The notes under the pieces were generated by a model. It saw only the letters and a program-made list of their open reading frames with translations. It did not search any database and was not told where the DNA came from. A stretch of 64,000 bases of DNA, from contig NZ_QFYR01000001.1 of NCBI RefSeq assembly GCF_003254705.1, forward strand, positions 1,178,001-1,242,000. The letters run 5' to 3'. Each line of letters opens with the position of its first letter. The stretch's first letter is position 1. Origin of the DNA: Phenylobacterium deserti. GTDB lineage: Bacteria; Pseudomonadota; Alphaproteobacteria; Caulobacterales; Caulobacteraceae. Below are positions 54,085 to 62,457 of the stretch, in pieces. A program made the translations under genes and the position numbers.

Positions 54085-55992
54085 TCAGGCCGCCGTGCGC
54101 GCGTCGCCACCCTCGTCGGCCGCGGGCGTCGCGCCTGTCGCAGCGTTGGTCAGCGTCGTGCTGATCGCCTCATACAGCTTGGCGATCTCGATCGGCTTGG
54201 CCACGTGATTGTCCATTCCCGCCGCCAGGTACTCGGCAACCTGGTGGCTTAGGGCGTTGGCCGTAAGGGCGACGATCGGCGTGCGCGCCCGCCCCGTCCG
54301 CGCCTCGGCGGCCCGGATCTCCCGCGCCGCGGTGATGCCGTCCATCACCGGCATCTGGATGTCCATCAGGATCAGGTCGTAGTCGCAGACGCCCCAGGCC
54401 TCGACGGCCTTCTCGCCGTCGCTGACGATGTCGATGCTGATCCCCAGCGACTCCATCACCGCCGCCAGAACCTGTTGGTTGGTGGGGTTGTCCTCGGCCG
54501 CCAGCAGGCGAAGGCCGCCCTCGTCCATGGCGTCGGCCGCGACCGCCTGGTCCTCGGCGCCGGCGCGCGGCAGCGGCAGCTCCACCGTGAAGGCCGAGCC
54601 CTTGCCCTCCTGGCTTTCCACCTGGATCGAGCCGCCCATCATCTGGGTCAGCTCCCGGCAAAGGGCCAATCCCAGGCCCGTGCCGCCGAACCGGCGGGTG
54701 GCCGAATTGTCGGCCTGGGTGAACTTCTCGAACAGGGTCGGCAGCTTGGCCGGCGCGATGCCGACACCGGTGTCTCGCACGGAGATGCGAAGCGCCTCGC
54801 CCTCGGGGCTCAGCGTCACGTTCATCCGCACCTCGCCCGCCACGGTGAACTTCACCGCATTCGACAGAAGGTTGCTCACCACCTGCTGCAGGCGCTCGGC
54901 GTCGCCTCGCCACCAGCCCTGCGCGTCGGCTTCGACCTCCACGGCGAAGTCCAGGCCCTTGGCCGCAGCCATTCCCGCAAATGTCTCGACCGTCGGCGCG
55001 ATCGTCGGCTCCAGGTCGAAGGGCTCGCTGGCCAGCGCCAGCTTGCCCGCCTCGATCTTCGACAGGTCGAGCACGTCGTTCAGCACCGACAGCAGCAGCC
55101 CGCCAGACTGGCGGATGATCTGCAGCCGGTCCCGCTGCACCGCCGCCAGCTCGCCCATGGCCATCACTTCCGCCATTGCGAGAACACCGTTCAGCGGCGT
55201 GCGGATTTCGTGACTCATGTTGGCCAGGAACTGTGTTTTCAACACATTCGCTGCGTTCGCTGCATCCCGCGCCGTCTCGAGGTCGCGCATCGCCGACCGG
55301 AGCTCCGCTTCCCGCTCGCCCAGCTTGGCCAGCAGGTGATTGAAGCTGTCGGTCAGGCTGCGGAACAACTCGTCCTGCGCCTTGACCTCCACCGGCTGAA
55401 AGCTGCCGCCCTCCGCCACGTCGTGCATGGCGACCGAGAGGTGCTGCACGGGCGCGATTACCCGATGCGCCAGGCTTCGCGCCAGAAACAGCGCCAGCCC
55501 CACGCCGCCGAACAGCAGCACCAGGGTGAGCGCGAGGAACTGCGGCAAAAGCGGCGTGAGGCGGGGGCGGTCCACCGTCAGGGTAAGCTCGCCGAGGGCA
55601 TGACCTTCAGCCAGGATGGGCGCCCGGACCACCAGCGTCGCCTCGTCCTTGGCTACGGCCTGCCGGCGGGCGTAAGTCGCGACGGCGCGGCCATCGCCGT
55701 CCGTGATCTGCGCGGCGACGACCCGGCGGCTGGCGCGCAGCGCCGAAAGCGGCGCCGAGACGCTGTCCATCTCGCCCCGCAGCATGGCGGGCGCGGCGGT
55801 CTCAGCCGTGATGTGGGCCAAGCCCTGATAGATTTGCTCGGTTTGGGAGCGGGCGACCGCCCATTGCTGCAGCGTGAAGGTCGCGCAGGCGGCCAGCAGC
55901 ACAATCACGGTCGTCACCAACCCCACGCCAGCGACGCGCGCATGGAATGTCGCGACCGGAGCTCTCCGGAGGAGGCCTTTTGGCTGGGTCAT
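54085..55992 (-). CDS. HAMP hybrid sensor histidine kinase/response regulator
   Basis: The 635-residue protein has a membrane segment near 20-42, a periplasmic sensor region (45-150), a second segment near 155-180, HAMP (about 180-235), a coiled stretch, HisKA with His261 in MSHEIRTPLNGVLAM, HATPase with DTGVGIAP and GTGLGLALCREL, and a C-terminal receiver with Asp544 in LMDIQMPVMDG. Start 55992 follows GAAGGCG; an ATG five codons earlier exists. It needs a separate phosphotransfer protein or regulator, not found nearby. Confidence 0.92.
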   Translation of the reverse strand: MTQPKGLLRRAPVATFHARVAGVGLVTTVIVLLAACATFTLQQWAVARSQTEQIYQGLAHITAETAAPAMLRGEMDSVSAPLSALRASRRVVAAQITDGDGRAVATYARRQAVAKDEATLVVRAPILAEGHALGELTLTVDRPRLTPLLPQFLALTLVLLFGGVGLALFLARSLAHRVIAPVQHLSVAMHDVAEGGSFQPVEVKAQDELFRSLTDSFNHLLAKLGEREAELRSAMRDLETARDAANAANVLKTQFLANMSHEIRTPLNGVLAMAEVMAMGELAAVQRDRLQIIRQSGGLLLSVLNDVLDLSKIEAGKLALASEPFDLEPTIAPTVETFAGMAAAKGLDFAVEVEADAQGWWRGDAERLQQVVSNLLSNAVKFTVAGEVRMNVTLSPEGEALRISVRDTGVGIAPAKLPTLFEKFTQADNSATRRFGGTGLGLALCRELTQMMGGSIQVESQEGKGSAFTVELPLPRAGAEDQAVAADAMDEGGLRLLAAEDNPTNQQVLAAVMESLGISIDIVSDGEKAVEAWGVCDYDLILMDIQMPVMDGITAAREIRAAEARTGRARTPIVALTANALSHQVAEYLAAGMDNHVAKPIEIAKLYEAISTTLTNAATGATPAADEGGDARTAA

Positions 55993-56146
55993 GGCGCCTT
56001 CTGTCACCGATCCTGAGATCGGAAATAGCGCGATAATCCTAACGGAACGCTTCAGCGGGCCGGCTATGCAACCGCCGGACTTCCCCCGGCAGGGGAAAAG
56101 CGTGCTCCGCCAGCAACAAACACAACCAGGGGCGGAAAAAACATGG

Positions 56147-56162
56147 TTAGTCGCCCGTTAAC
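56147..56162 (+). promoter_or_regulatory. CtrA-like site upstream of the helical protein gene
   Basis: TTAG-TCGCCCG-TTAAC differs by one base from the CtrA consensus TTAA-N7-TTAAC. It lies 64 bases before the gene at 56226. A perfect 14-bp palindrome GCTTAAGCTTAAGC follows at 56169-56182. Confidence 0.45.
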
Positions 56163-56225
56163 GCCATGGCTTAAGCTTAAGCTTTCATTTACCCTAAGTG
56201 GCGTCGGTCCTTAGAGGGGTATCCA

Positions 56226-56567
56226 ATGGAAACCGTGTTTGTTGCTCGCCAAGTGGCTCGTAAGCTCCGCGCGACGGAAGACTCCATCGACGCTGCGCTG
56301 AACCAGACCGCTGAACTGCTGCAGGACGTGCTGAAGGCTCCGGTTGACGCCGGCGTCTCTCCGACCGTCGCTGATGAGACCCAAGTGAAGGTCATGGCCG
56401 CCCTGAAGGCCCTTAGCGAAGCCCGCACCGCGGTTGTCGAAGCCCACGAGCAGGCCTATCGCGCCGGCCGTCGCATCGGCATCACCCGCATGGGCCTCGA
56501 CGCCAGCGGCCCGTCGCTGCACGCCGAAGAGCGCGTTGCGATGGAAGACGACCGCAAGGTCGGCTGA
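56226..56567 (+). CDS. Helical protein of unknown function (113 aa)
   Basis: The start is near a GAGGGGT purine stretch at good spacing. The protein is almost entirely helical (ARQVARKLRATEDSIDAALNQTAELLQDVLKA, KVMAALKALSEARTAVVEAHEQAYRAGRRIGI), with no signal or membrane segment. I do not recognise a family. Codon use is clean and a strong hairpin follows, so it is a real gene; the CtrA-like site upstream hints at cell-cycle control. Confidence 0.8.
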   Translation: METVFVARQVARKLRATEDSIDAALNQTAELLQDVLKAPVDAGVSPTVADETQVKVMAALKALSEARTAVVEAHEQAYRAGRRIGITRMGLDASGPSLHAEERVAMEDDRKVG

Positions 56568-56576
56568 TGATCTGCG

Positions 56577-56601
56577 CGCGGCCGGCTTCGAACCGGCCGC
56601 G
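56577..56601 (+). terminator. Hairpin after the helical protein gene
   Basis: CGCGGCCGG (56577-56585) / CCGGCCGCG (56593-56601) with a seven-base loop; no T run. Confidence 0.6.
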
Positions 56602-56623
56602 TGACAAGATTGCGGTAGTTTAA

Positions 56624-56665
56624 TTGGCCTAGGGTCCTCAGATCGCACTAGAGGCCCTAGGCCAA
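56624..56665 (+). promoter_or_regulatory. Hairpin ending at the start codon of the membrane protein gene
   Basis: TTGGCCTAGGG (56624-56634) pairs perfectly with CCCTAGGCCAA (56655-56665), and just inside CCTC (56636-56639) pairs with GAGG (56651-56654). The last A is the A of the ATG at 56665. GAGG is the only Shine-Dalgarno candidate, so it would be base-paired. It could be a translational switch or, as DNA, an operator over the promoter. Confidence 0.55.
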
Positions 56666-57102
56666 TGCCGTTCTGGACGCTCATCGTCGCCGCCCTCGCT
56701 TTCGCCGCTCTCGCGGTTGGCGCCTTTGCGATCGTGCGCGGGACGGTGGCCGAACGGATCGCCGGGGCGGTGTTCATCAGCTCCGTGCCTGTATTTCTCG
56801 CCATCAGCCGGTTGCCAGAGGCTTGGTTCACTCTCGCGCAACTCAGCTGCGACGCCCTCTACGCCTTTGCGTTCCTGGGGTTGGCCATGTGGTTCGCCAG
56901 CCGGTGGCTTGGCGCGATCATGATCCTCTACGCTCTGCAGTTCGCCCTGCACGCCACCTACATGGTGGCCGGCTGGGAGCCCGATAAGCTGCACGTCCTG
57001 GCCAACAACCTCATCTACATCGCCACCATGCTGTGCCTTCTGTTCGGGACCTTGGGCGCGCGTGCGCGTCAGCGCGCCGCACCTCCCGCGGCGCCGGCCT
57101 GA
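56665..57102 (+). CDS. Four-helix integral membrane protein, function unknown
   Basis: A 145-residue protein with four hydrophobic segments (LIVAALAFAALAVGAFAIV, IAGAVFISSVPVFLAI, ALYAFAFLGLAMWFASRWLGAIMILYALQF, NNLIYIATMLCLLFGTLG). No motif gives a function. The ATG sits at the edge of a strong inverted repeat. serC follows 102 bp later. Confidence 0.75.
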   Translation: MPFWTLIVAALAFAALAVGAFAIVRGTVAERIAGAVFISSVPVFLAISRLPEAWFTLAQLSCDALYAFAFLGLAMWFASRWLGAIMILYALQFALHATYMVAGWEPDKLHVLANNLIYIATMLCLLFGTLGARARQRAAPPAAPA

Positions 57103-57204
57103 CAAAAGAAACGCTTGCGTTCGTCGCGGAACGCGGGCTTTTGGCCGGCGGGCCACGCCCCCCCAACGGGGCGCTGCTCATCTGCAAGGATGGGAGACAT
57201 CGCT
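57103..57204 (+). promoter_or_regulatory. serC leader region
   Basis: The 102 bases before serC contain AACGC-TT-GCGTT (57110-57121) and a GC hairpin GCCCC...GGGGC near 57160-57175. An RNA element called serC is known ahead of serC-serA in alphaproteobacteria; this segment is where it would lie, but I cannot confirm the match by eye. Confidence 0.3.
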
Positions 57205-58371
57205 ATGACGACCGCCAAGCCGGCCATGCGCCCGGCTCGCCCTGAGTTTTCTTCCGGCCCGTGCGCCAAGCGCCCCGGATGGAGCCCCGAAAATCTGCAA
57301 AACGCTGTCCTGGGCCGGTCGCACCGCTCCAAGCTCGGCAAGTCGCGTCTCAAGGAGGCGATCGACCGCACCCGCGAGGTGCTGCAGGTCCCCGACGATT
57401 ACCTGATCGGCATTGTGCCCGGCTCCGACACCGGCGCCGTCGAAATGGCGCTTTGGTCGATGCTCGGCCCCAAGCCGGTGCAACTCCTGGCTTTCGAGTC
57501 CTTCGGCAAGGACTGGGTCACGGACGTCACCAAGCAGCTGAAGATCGAAGCTGAAGTCCTCGGCGCGCCGTATGGCGAGTTGCCGGATCTCGCCAAGGTC
57601 CGCAAGGACGCCGACTTGGTCTTCACCTGGAACGGCACCACCTCCGGCGTGCGCGTGCCGAACGCCGACTTCATCGCGGCGGACCGCGAGGGCGTCACCA
57701 TCTGCGACGCCACCAGCGCGGCCTTCGCCCAGGAACTCGACTGGGCCAAGCTCGATGTGGTGACCTTCTCCTGGCAAAAGGCCCTGGGCGGCGAAGCCGC
57801 GCACGGCGTGCTGATCCTCGGTCCCCGCGCCGTCCAGCGCCTGGAAAGCTACACCCCGGCCTGGCCGATGCCGAAGCTGTTCCGCATGACCAAGGGCGGC
57901 AAGGTCAACCTAGAGATCTTCGAAGGCTCGACCATCAACACGCCGTCCATGCTCTGCGTGGAGGACTACCTCGACGCCCTGAAGTGGGCGGCGAACATCG
58001 GCGGCCTGACCGAGATGAAGCGTCGCGCCGACGCCAACCTCGCCGTTCTGGAAGCCTGGGCCGAGAAGACCCCCTGGGTCGCCTTCCTGGCCGAAGACAA
58101 GGCCATCCGCTCCAACACCTCCGTCTGTCTGAAGGTGGTCGATCCGCGCGTCACCGGCCTTGCTCCGGACGCGCAAGCCGACTTCGCCAAGAAGCTGGCC
58201 TCGGCGCTGGAGAAGGAGGGCGTGGCCCTGGACGTCGGCGGCTACCGCGACGCCCCTCCCGGCCTTCGGATCTGGTGCGGCGCCACCGTCGACACCTCCG
58301 ACCTCGACGCCCTGACGCCCTGGCTCGACTGGGCCTTCGAGTCCGTCGCCGGCCAGCTTCAGGCCGCCTGA
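57205..58371 (+). CDS. serC: Phosphoserine transaminase
   Basis: A 388-residue class V PLP aminotransferase that makes phosphoserine from 3-phosphohydroxypyruvate. The N-terminal [16 protein letters not shown] and the length are those of the alphaproteobacterial SerC type. The PLP lysine is Lys192 in [17 protein letters not shown] 57205 has GGGAG upstream. serA follows after two hairpins. Confidence 0.96.
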   Translation: MTTAKPAMRPARPEFSSGPCAKRPGWSPENLQNAVLGRSHRSKLGKSRLKEAIDRTREVLQVPDDYLIGIVPGSDTGAVEMALWSMLGPKPVQLLAFESFGKDWVTDVTKQLKIEAEVLGAPYGELPDLAKVRKDADLVFTWNGTTSGVRVPNADFIAADREGVTICDATSAAFAQELDWAKLDVVTFSWQKALGGEAAHGVLILGPRAVQRLESYTPAWPMPKLFRMTKGGKVNLEIFEGSTINTPSMLCVEDYLDALKWAANIGGLTEMKRRADANLAVLEAWAEKTPWVAFLAEDKAIRSNTSVCLKVVDPRVTGLAPDAQADFAKKLASALEKEGVALDVGGYRDAPPGLRIWCGATVDTSDLDALTPWLDWAFESVAGQLQAA

Positions 58372-58386
58372 GCTTTCAAGCGTAAC

Positions 58387-58411
58387 GCGGCGCGCGATCC
58401 GCGCCGCCTTT
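58387..58411 (+). terminator. Intrinsic terminator after serC
   Basis: GCGGCGCG (58387-58394) / CGCGCCGC (58400-58407) followed by CTTTCC. Confidence 0.65.
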
Positions 58412-58426
58412 CCTCATGAAATCAGT

Positions 58427-58450
58427 CCTCCCGGGCGGCAATCCGGGAGG
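58427..58450 (+). promoter_or_regulatory. Hairpin in the serA leader
   Basis: CCTCCCGG (58427-58434) / CCGGGAGG (58443-58450), 24 bases before the serA start, which has its own AGGAG. Placed after the serC terminator, it may control read-through or serA translation. Confidence 0.45.
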
Positions 58451-58474
58451 GCTCTCCGACCCTAGGAGATTCCC

Positions 58475-60049
58475 ATGCCTCGCGTGCTTATCGCCGACAA
58501 GCTGTCGCCCGCCGCCGTCGCCATCTTCAAGGACCGCGGCGTCGAAGCCGACGTGAAAACCGGCCTGACCAAGGATGAACTGCTGCAGATCATCGGCGAC
58601 TATGATGGTCTGGCCGTGCGTTCGGCCACCAAGGCCGACAAGGACGTTATCGCCGCCGCCAAGAACCTGAAGGTCATCGGCCGGGCCGGCATCGGCGTTG
58701 ACAACGTCGACATTCCCGCCGCCACCGCCGCCGGCATCGTGGTGATGAACACTCCGTTCGGCAACTCGATCACCACGGCCGAACATGCCATCGCGATGAT
58801 GTTCGCCCTGGCCCGCCAGCTGCCCGCCGCCGACGTCTCCACCCAGGCCGGCAAGTGGGAAAAGAACCGCTTCATGGGCGTCGAGCTGACCGCTAAGACG
58901 CTGGGTCTGATCGGCGCCGGCAACATCGGCTCCATCGTCGCCGAACGGGCGCTTGGCCTGAAGATGAAGGTGGTGGCCTACGATCCCTTCCTGTCGCCCG
59001 AGCGCGCGGTGGAGATCGGCGTCGAGAAGGTCGAGCTGGACGAGCTTCTGGCCCGCGCCGACGTCATTACTCTGCACACTCCGCTCACCGACAAGACCCG
59101 CAACATCCTGTCGGAAGAGAACCTGCGGAAGACCAAGAAGGGCGTGATGATCGTCAACTGCGCCCGCGGCGGGCTGGTGGACGAAGCGGCCCTGCGCAAG
59201 CTGCTGGACGAGAAGCAGGTCGGCGGGGCCGCCTTCGACGTATTCGTCGAGGAGCCGGCCAAGCAGAACGTCCTGTTCGGCGCGGAGAACTTCATCGCCA
59301 CCCCGCACCTGGGCGCTTCGACCCTCGAGGCCCAGGAGAACGTCGCCCTGCAGGTGGCCGAGCAGATGAGCGACTATCTGCTCACCGGCGCGGTGACCAA
59401 CGCCCTGAACAGCCCCTCGGTTACGGCCGAGGAAGCTCCGCGCCTGAAGCCCTTCGTGGCGGTGGCCGAGAAGCTGGGCGCACTGGCCGGCCAGATGGTC
59501 GACTTCGGCATCAAGGCGATCGACATTGCTTACGAAGGCGAAGTGTCCAAGTTGAACACCCGGCCGCTGACCGCCGCCTCGTTGGCCGGCGTGCTGCGCC
59601 CGATGCTTGCCGAAGTGAACATGGTCTCGGCTCCCGCCGTGGCCAAGGAGCGGGGCATCACCGTCTCGGAGTCGCGGCAGGAAGCCTCGCCGGTTTACGA
59701 GAGCCTGGTGCGCATCACCGTCACCACCGAGAAGGGCAAGCGCTCTTTCGCCGGTTCGGTGATCGCCGGCGCCCCGCGTGTGGTGGAAGTCAAAGGCATG
59801 GACCTGGACGCCCCGTTCAGCCCCACCATGCTCTACGTCAACAACCTCGATAAGCCGGGCTTCATCGGCAACCTCGGGGCTCTTCTCGCCGACGCGGGCG
59901 TGAACATCGCCACCTTCAACCTGGGCCGTGTTTCGGCCGGCGAAGACGCCATCGCGCTGGTCGGGATCGACCAGGATCCTGGCGAGGGCCTTGTCGAAAA
60001 AATCCGGGCGCTGCCGAACGTGAAGGAAGCTCGCGTCCTGCAATTCTGA
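58475..60049 (+). CDS. serA: D-3-phosphoglycerate dehydrogenase, long form with ACT domain
   Basis: A 524-residue enzyme catalysing the first step of serine synthesis. The nucleotide-binding domain has GLIGAGNIGSIVA; the catalytic Arg/Glu/His lie in NCARGGLVDEAAL, FVEEP and TPHLGAST. Beyond residue 320 come the intervening allosteric substrate-binding domain and a C-terminal ACT domain (KPGFIGNLGALLADAGVNIATFNLGR) that can bind serine. Strong terminator after it. Confidence 0.97.
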   Translation: MPRVLIADKLSPAAVAIFKDRGVEADVKTGLTKDELLQIIGDYDGLAVRSATKADKDVIAAAKNLKVIGRAGIGVDNVDIPAATAAGIVVMNTPFGNSITTAEHAIAMMFALARQLPAADVSTQAGKWEKNRFMGVELTAKTLGLIGAGNIGSIVAERALGLKMKVVAYDPFLSPERAVEIGVEKVELDELLARADVITLHTPLTDKTRNILSEENLRKTKKGVMIVNCARGGLVDEAALRKLLDEKQVGGAAFDVFVEEPAKQNVLFGAENFIATPHLGASTLEAQENVALQVAEQMSDYLLTGAVTNALNSPSVTAEEAPRLKPFVAVAEKLGALAGQMVDFGIKAIDIAYEGEVSKLNTRPLTAASLAGVLRPMLAEVNMVSAPAVAKERGITVSESRQEASPVYESLVRITVTTEKGKRSFAGSVIAGAPRVVEVKGMDLDAPFSPTMLYVNNLDKPGFIGNLGALLADAGVNIATFNLGRVSAGEDAIALVGIDQDPGEGLVEKIRALPNVKEARVLQF

Positions 60050-60069
60050 TCATCTCTCCAGTCTGTGGA

Positions 60070-60103
60070 AAAGGCGGCGCGGGCTTCCGCGCCGCCTTTT
60101 TCA
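60070..60103 (+). terminator. Intrinsic terminator of serA
   Basis: AAAGGCGGCGCGG (60070-60082) / CCGCGCCGCCTTT (60087-60099) followed by further T's. Confidence 0.9.
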
Positions 60104-60164
60104 TGCCCGGGCTGCGACTCTGATTGAGGCGTCTGGAACTTGACTCCTTTCGGCCGGTTCACCA

Positions 60165-60179
60165 GAACAAAGGTGGAAC
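60165..60179 (+). promoter_or_regulatory. LexA (SOS) box of imuA-imuB-dnaE2
   Basis: GAAC-AAAGGTG-GAAC is two direct repeats with the 7-base spacer of the alphaproteobacterial LexA site (GTTC-N7-GTTC on the other strand reading). It ends 18 bases before the imuA start, so LexA would cover the promoter. Confidence 0.85.
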
Positions 60180-60197
60180 AAAAGGAGTCCTCGGTCC

Positions 60198-60989
60198 ATG
60201 CCCCAGGATCGCGCAGCCGGCCCTCTGGCCGCCGTGCGAGCGAAGATCGCCGCCATCGAAGCGGGCGGACGGGCGGACTCTGAATCCCTTCCTTTCGGCG
60301 ATGATCGGATCGACGGCGGCTTGCCCGGCGGCGGCCTGCCCCTGGCGCACTGGCATGAGATCGGCGCCGAGGGGATGGAGGCCGAAACGGCCGCGGCGCC
60401 GGCCTTGTTCACCGCCCTGCTGGCCTCGCCTCTGGCCCGCAAGGGCGAAGCGGTCTGGGTCATGCGCCGGGACGATCTATGGGCGCCAGGTCTTGTTGGG
60501 CTGGGCTTCCCGGCCGAGCGACTGATCCAGGTTTGCGCCCGCGACGAGGCCGAGGCCTTGGCCGTGACCGAGGATGCCTTGGCCACCGCCGGCGTGTCGG
60601 CGGTGATCGCCGAAGTCGAAGCCGTCGACCTCACCGCTGGACGCCGCCTTCAGCTCGCCTGCGAGAAGCTGGGCGCCACCGGCTTCGTCATTCGCCGCAA
60701 GCCGTTCGGCGGGGAAAGCCGTAGAGCGGCCACAGGATCGACAGCCGCCACGCGCTGGCGGGTCGCCTCCGCCCCTTCCGAGCCGGCCAAGGGAGCGTTC
60801 GGCCTGGGCGCACCTCGCCTGGCCGTAACCCTGGAACGCTGCCGAGGTGGGCGTACAGGCGCTTGGCTGTTCGAAGCCGCGGATCCTTTTTCGATGGAAG
60901 CAGGACATGGGACGCATCCTCTGCGCCTGGTCGCCGACCTGGGCGATCGACAACTGGCGTCGCCGCAACCCATCCGCCACGTCGCCTGA
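60198..60989 (+). CDS. imuA: ImuA, SOS mutagenesis protein (RecA-like)
   Basis: A 263-residue RecA/SulA-like protein of the ImuA family: SLPFGDDRIDGGLPGGGLPLAHWHEIG at the start, AVWVMRRDDLWAPGL, and RRLQLACEKLGATGFVIRR. The usual Walker A lysine of RecA is absent. It works with ImuB and DnaE2 in damage-induced mutagenesis. An SOS box precedes it and it overlaps imuB by 83 bp. Confidence 0.9.
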   Translation: MPQDRAAGPLAAVRAKIAAIEAGGRADSESLPFGDDRIDGGLPGGGLPLAHWHEIGAEGMEAETAAAPALFTALLASPLARKGEAVWVMRRDDLWAPGLVGLGFPAERLIQVCARDEAEALAVTEDALATAGVSAVIAEVEAVDLTAGRRLQLACEKLGATGFVIRRKPFGGESRRAATGSTAATRWRVASAPSEPAKGAFGLGAPRLAVTLERCRGGRTGAWLFEAADPFSMEAGHGTHPLRLVADLGDRQLASPQPIRHVA

Positions 60990-62457
60990 AGCGTCGCCTG
61001 CGATTCAGAGGCCTTTCGCCCTGGTCGAGCAGGTGCGTGGGACTCGTCGGCTGGCGGCGGTCAGCCTGCAGGCCGCTCAACTCGGACTCTATCCGGGCCA
61101 GAAGGCGACGGACGCCATGGCCGTGGTTCCGCAGCTGGCGCTCGCCGACGCCCAGCCGGAAGCCGACGCCGAGGCGCTTGTCGCATTGGTCGACTGGTGC
61201 GTGCGCTTTTCGCCGGCTGTGGCGGTCGATGGATCGGACGGTCTGTTCCTCGACATCGCGGGAGTCGATCACCTTTGGGGTGACGAGGCGCAGATGATGG
61301 CGGACCTGCGGGCGCGGCTGGCGGCCAATGACCTGATGTTCCGCTGCGCCGTGGCCGATACAGCTGGGGCGGCCTGGGCGCTCGCGCACTTCGGTCAGGA
61401 CGGCGTCATCGCCCCGGCTGGCGAACAGGCCGAGCTGCTGCGTCCTCTGCCGCCTGCCGCCTTGCGGCTGGATCCTGACGCCGCCGCCCAGATCGAGCGT
61501 TTGGGCATCCGCCGCCTCGGGCAATTGATGGATCTGCCACGCGCGCCTCTCGCCAAGCGCTTCGGCGTCGGGGTGGTCACCCGGTTGGACCAAGCCCTGG
61601 GTCAGGGTCATGAGGCCCTGTCCTTCCGCCGTCCGCCGACGCCTTGGATCACCGGCCTGACCTTTGTCGAGCCGATCAGTGCGCCCGAGGACATGGTGAG
61701 GGTCGCGCAAGACGCCACCATCAAGCTTGCGGCGCGCCTGGAGCGTGAGGGGCAGGGCGCCCGGCGGTTTGAGCTGACCTACCATCGGGTCGACGGCAAG
61801 AACCTCGGCGTTGGTGTCGGCCTGGCGATCGCTGGCCGCGACGCCGCTCGAATCGCCAAGCTTTTCGCCCCCAAGCTGGAGGCGCTCGATCCGGGGTTTG
61901 GGGTGGAGTCGGCGACCCTCGCCGCCTACGAGGTCGAACCGATCGGCGGACGGCAGACGCGGCTCGATGCGGCCCGCACCATTGCGCCGGAAGACGGGCT
62001 TGCGCCCCTGATAGACCGTCTGGCTAACCGGCTGGGAAAAGAGCGCGTGTTCCGCGCCGTGCCGGTCGAAAGCCACGTTCCGGAACTGGCCGTCAGGCCG
62101 GCGCGGCCGCTCAATCCGGCTCATGGCAGGACGCCGGGCTGGGATCCGGAAACGCCACGTCCGGTGCGCCTTTTCCGCCGGCCCGAGCCGCTGGACGGGG
62201 TGATCGCCCTGACGCCCGATGATCCGCCCAACCAGTTCCGCTGGCGCGGAAGAACCCATCGGGTCCGACGCGCTGAAGGGCCGGAACGCATCGCCGAAGA
62301 ATGGTGGAAGGCGGACATCGAGGACATCTCGGTCGGTCATGTGCGCGACTACTACCGCGTTGAAGACCAGGACGGGGGCCGCTTCTGGCTGTTCCGCTCG
62401 GGTCTCTACAAAGCCGGTCATCCTGCCCGCTGGTGGCTGCATGGATTGTTCGGATGA
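60907..62457 (+). CDS. imuB: ImuB, catalytically inactive Y-family polymerase-like protein
   Basis: A 516-residue Y-family-fold protein. The polymerase palm carries [14 protein letters not shown], but the paired metal-binding acids of active Y polymerases are not evident, as expected of ImuB, which tethers DnaE2 to the sliding clamp. The little-finger region and a C-terminal extension ([21 protein letters not shown]) follow. Start 60907 has GGAAGCAGG upstream. It overlaps dnaE2 by ATGA. Confidence 0.92.
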   Translation: MGRILCAWSPTWAIDNWRRRNPSATSPEASPAIQRPFALVEQVRGTRRLAAVSLQAAQLGLYPGQKATDAMAVVPQLALADAQPEADAEALVALVDWCVRFSPAVAVDGSDGLFLDIAGVDHLWGDEAQMMADLRARLAANDLMFRCAVADTAGAAWALAHFGQDGVIAPAGEQAELLRPLPPAALRLDPDAAAQIERLGIRRLGQLMDLPRAPLAKRFGVGVVTRLDQALGQGHEALSFRRPPTPWITGLTFVEPISAPEDMVRVAQDATIKLAARLEREGQGARRFELTYHRVDGKNLGVGVGLAIAGRDAARIAKLFAPKLEALDPGFGVESATLAAYEVEPIGGRQTRLDAARTIAPEDGLAPLIDRLANRLGKERVFRAVPVESHVPELAVRPARPLNPAHGRTPGWDPETPRPVRLFRRPEPLDGVIALTPDDPPNQFRWRGRTHRVRRAEGPERIAEEWWKADIEDISVGHVRDYYRVEDQDGGRFWLFRSGLYKAGHPARWWLHGLFG

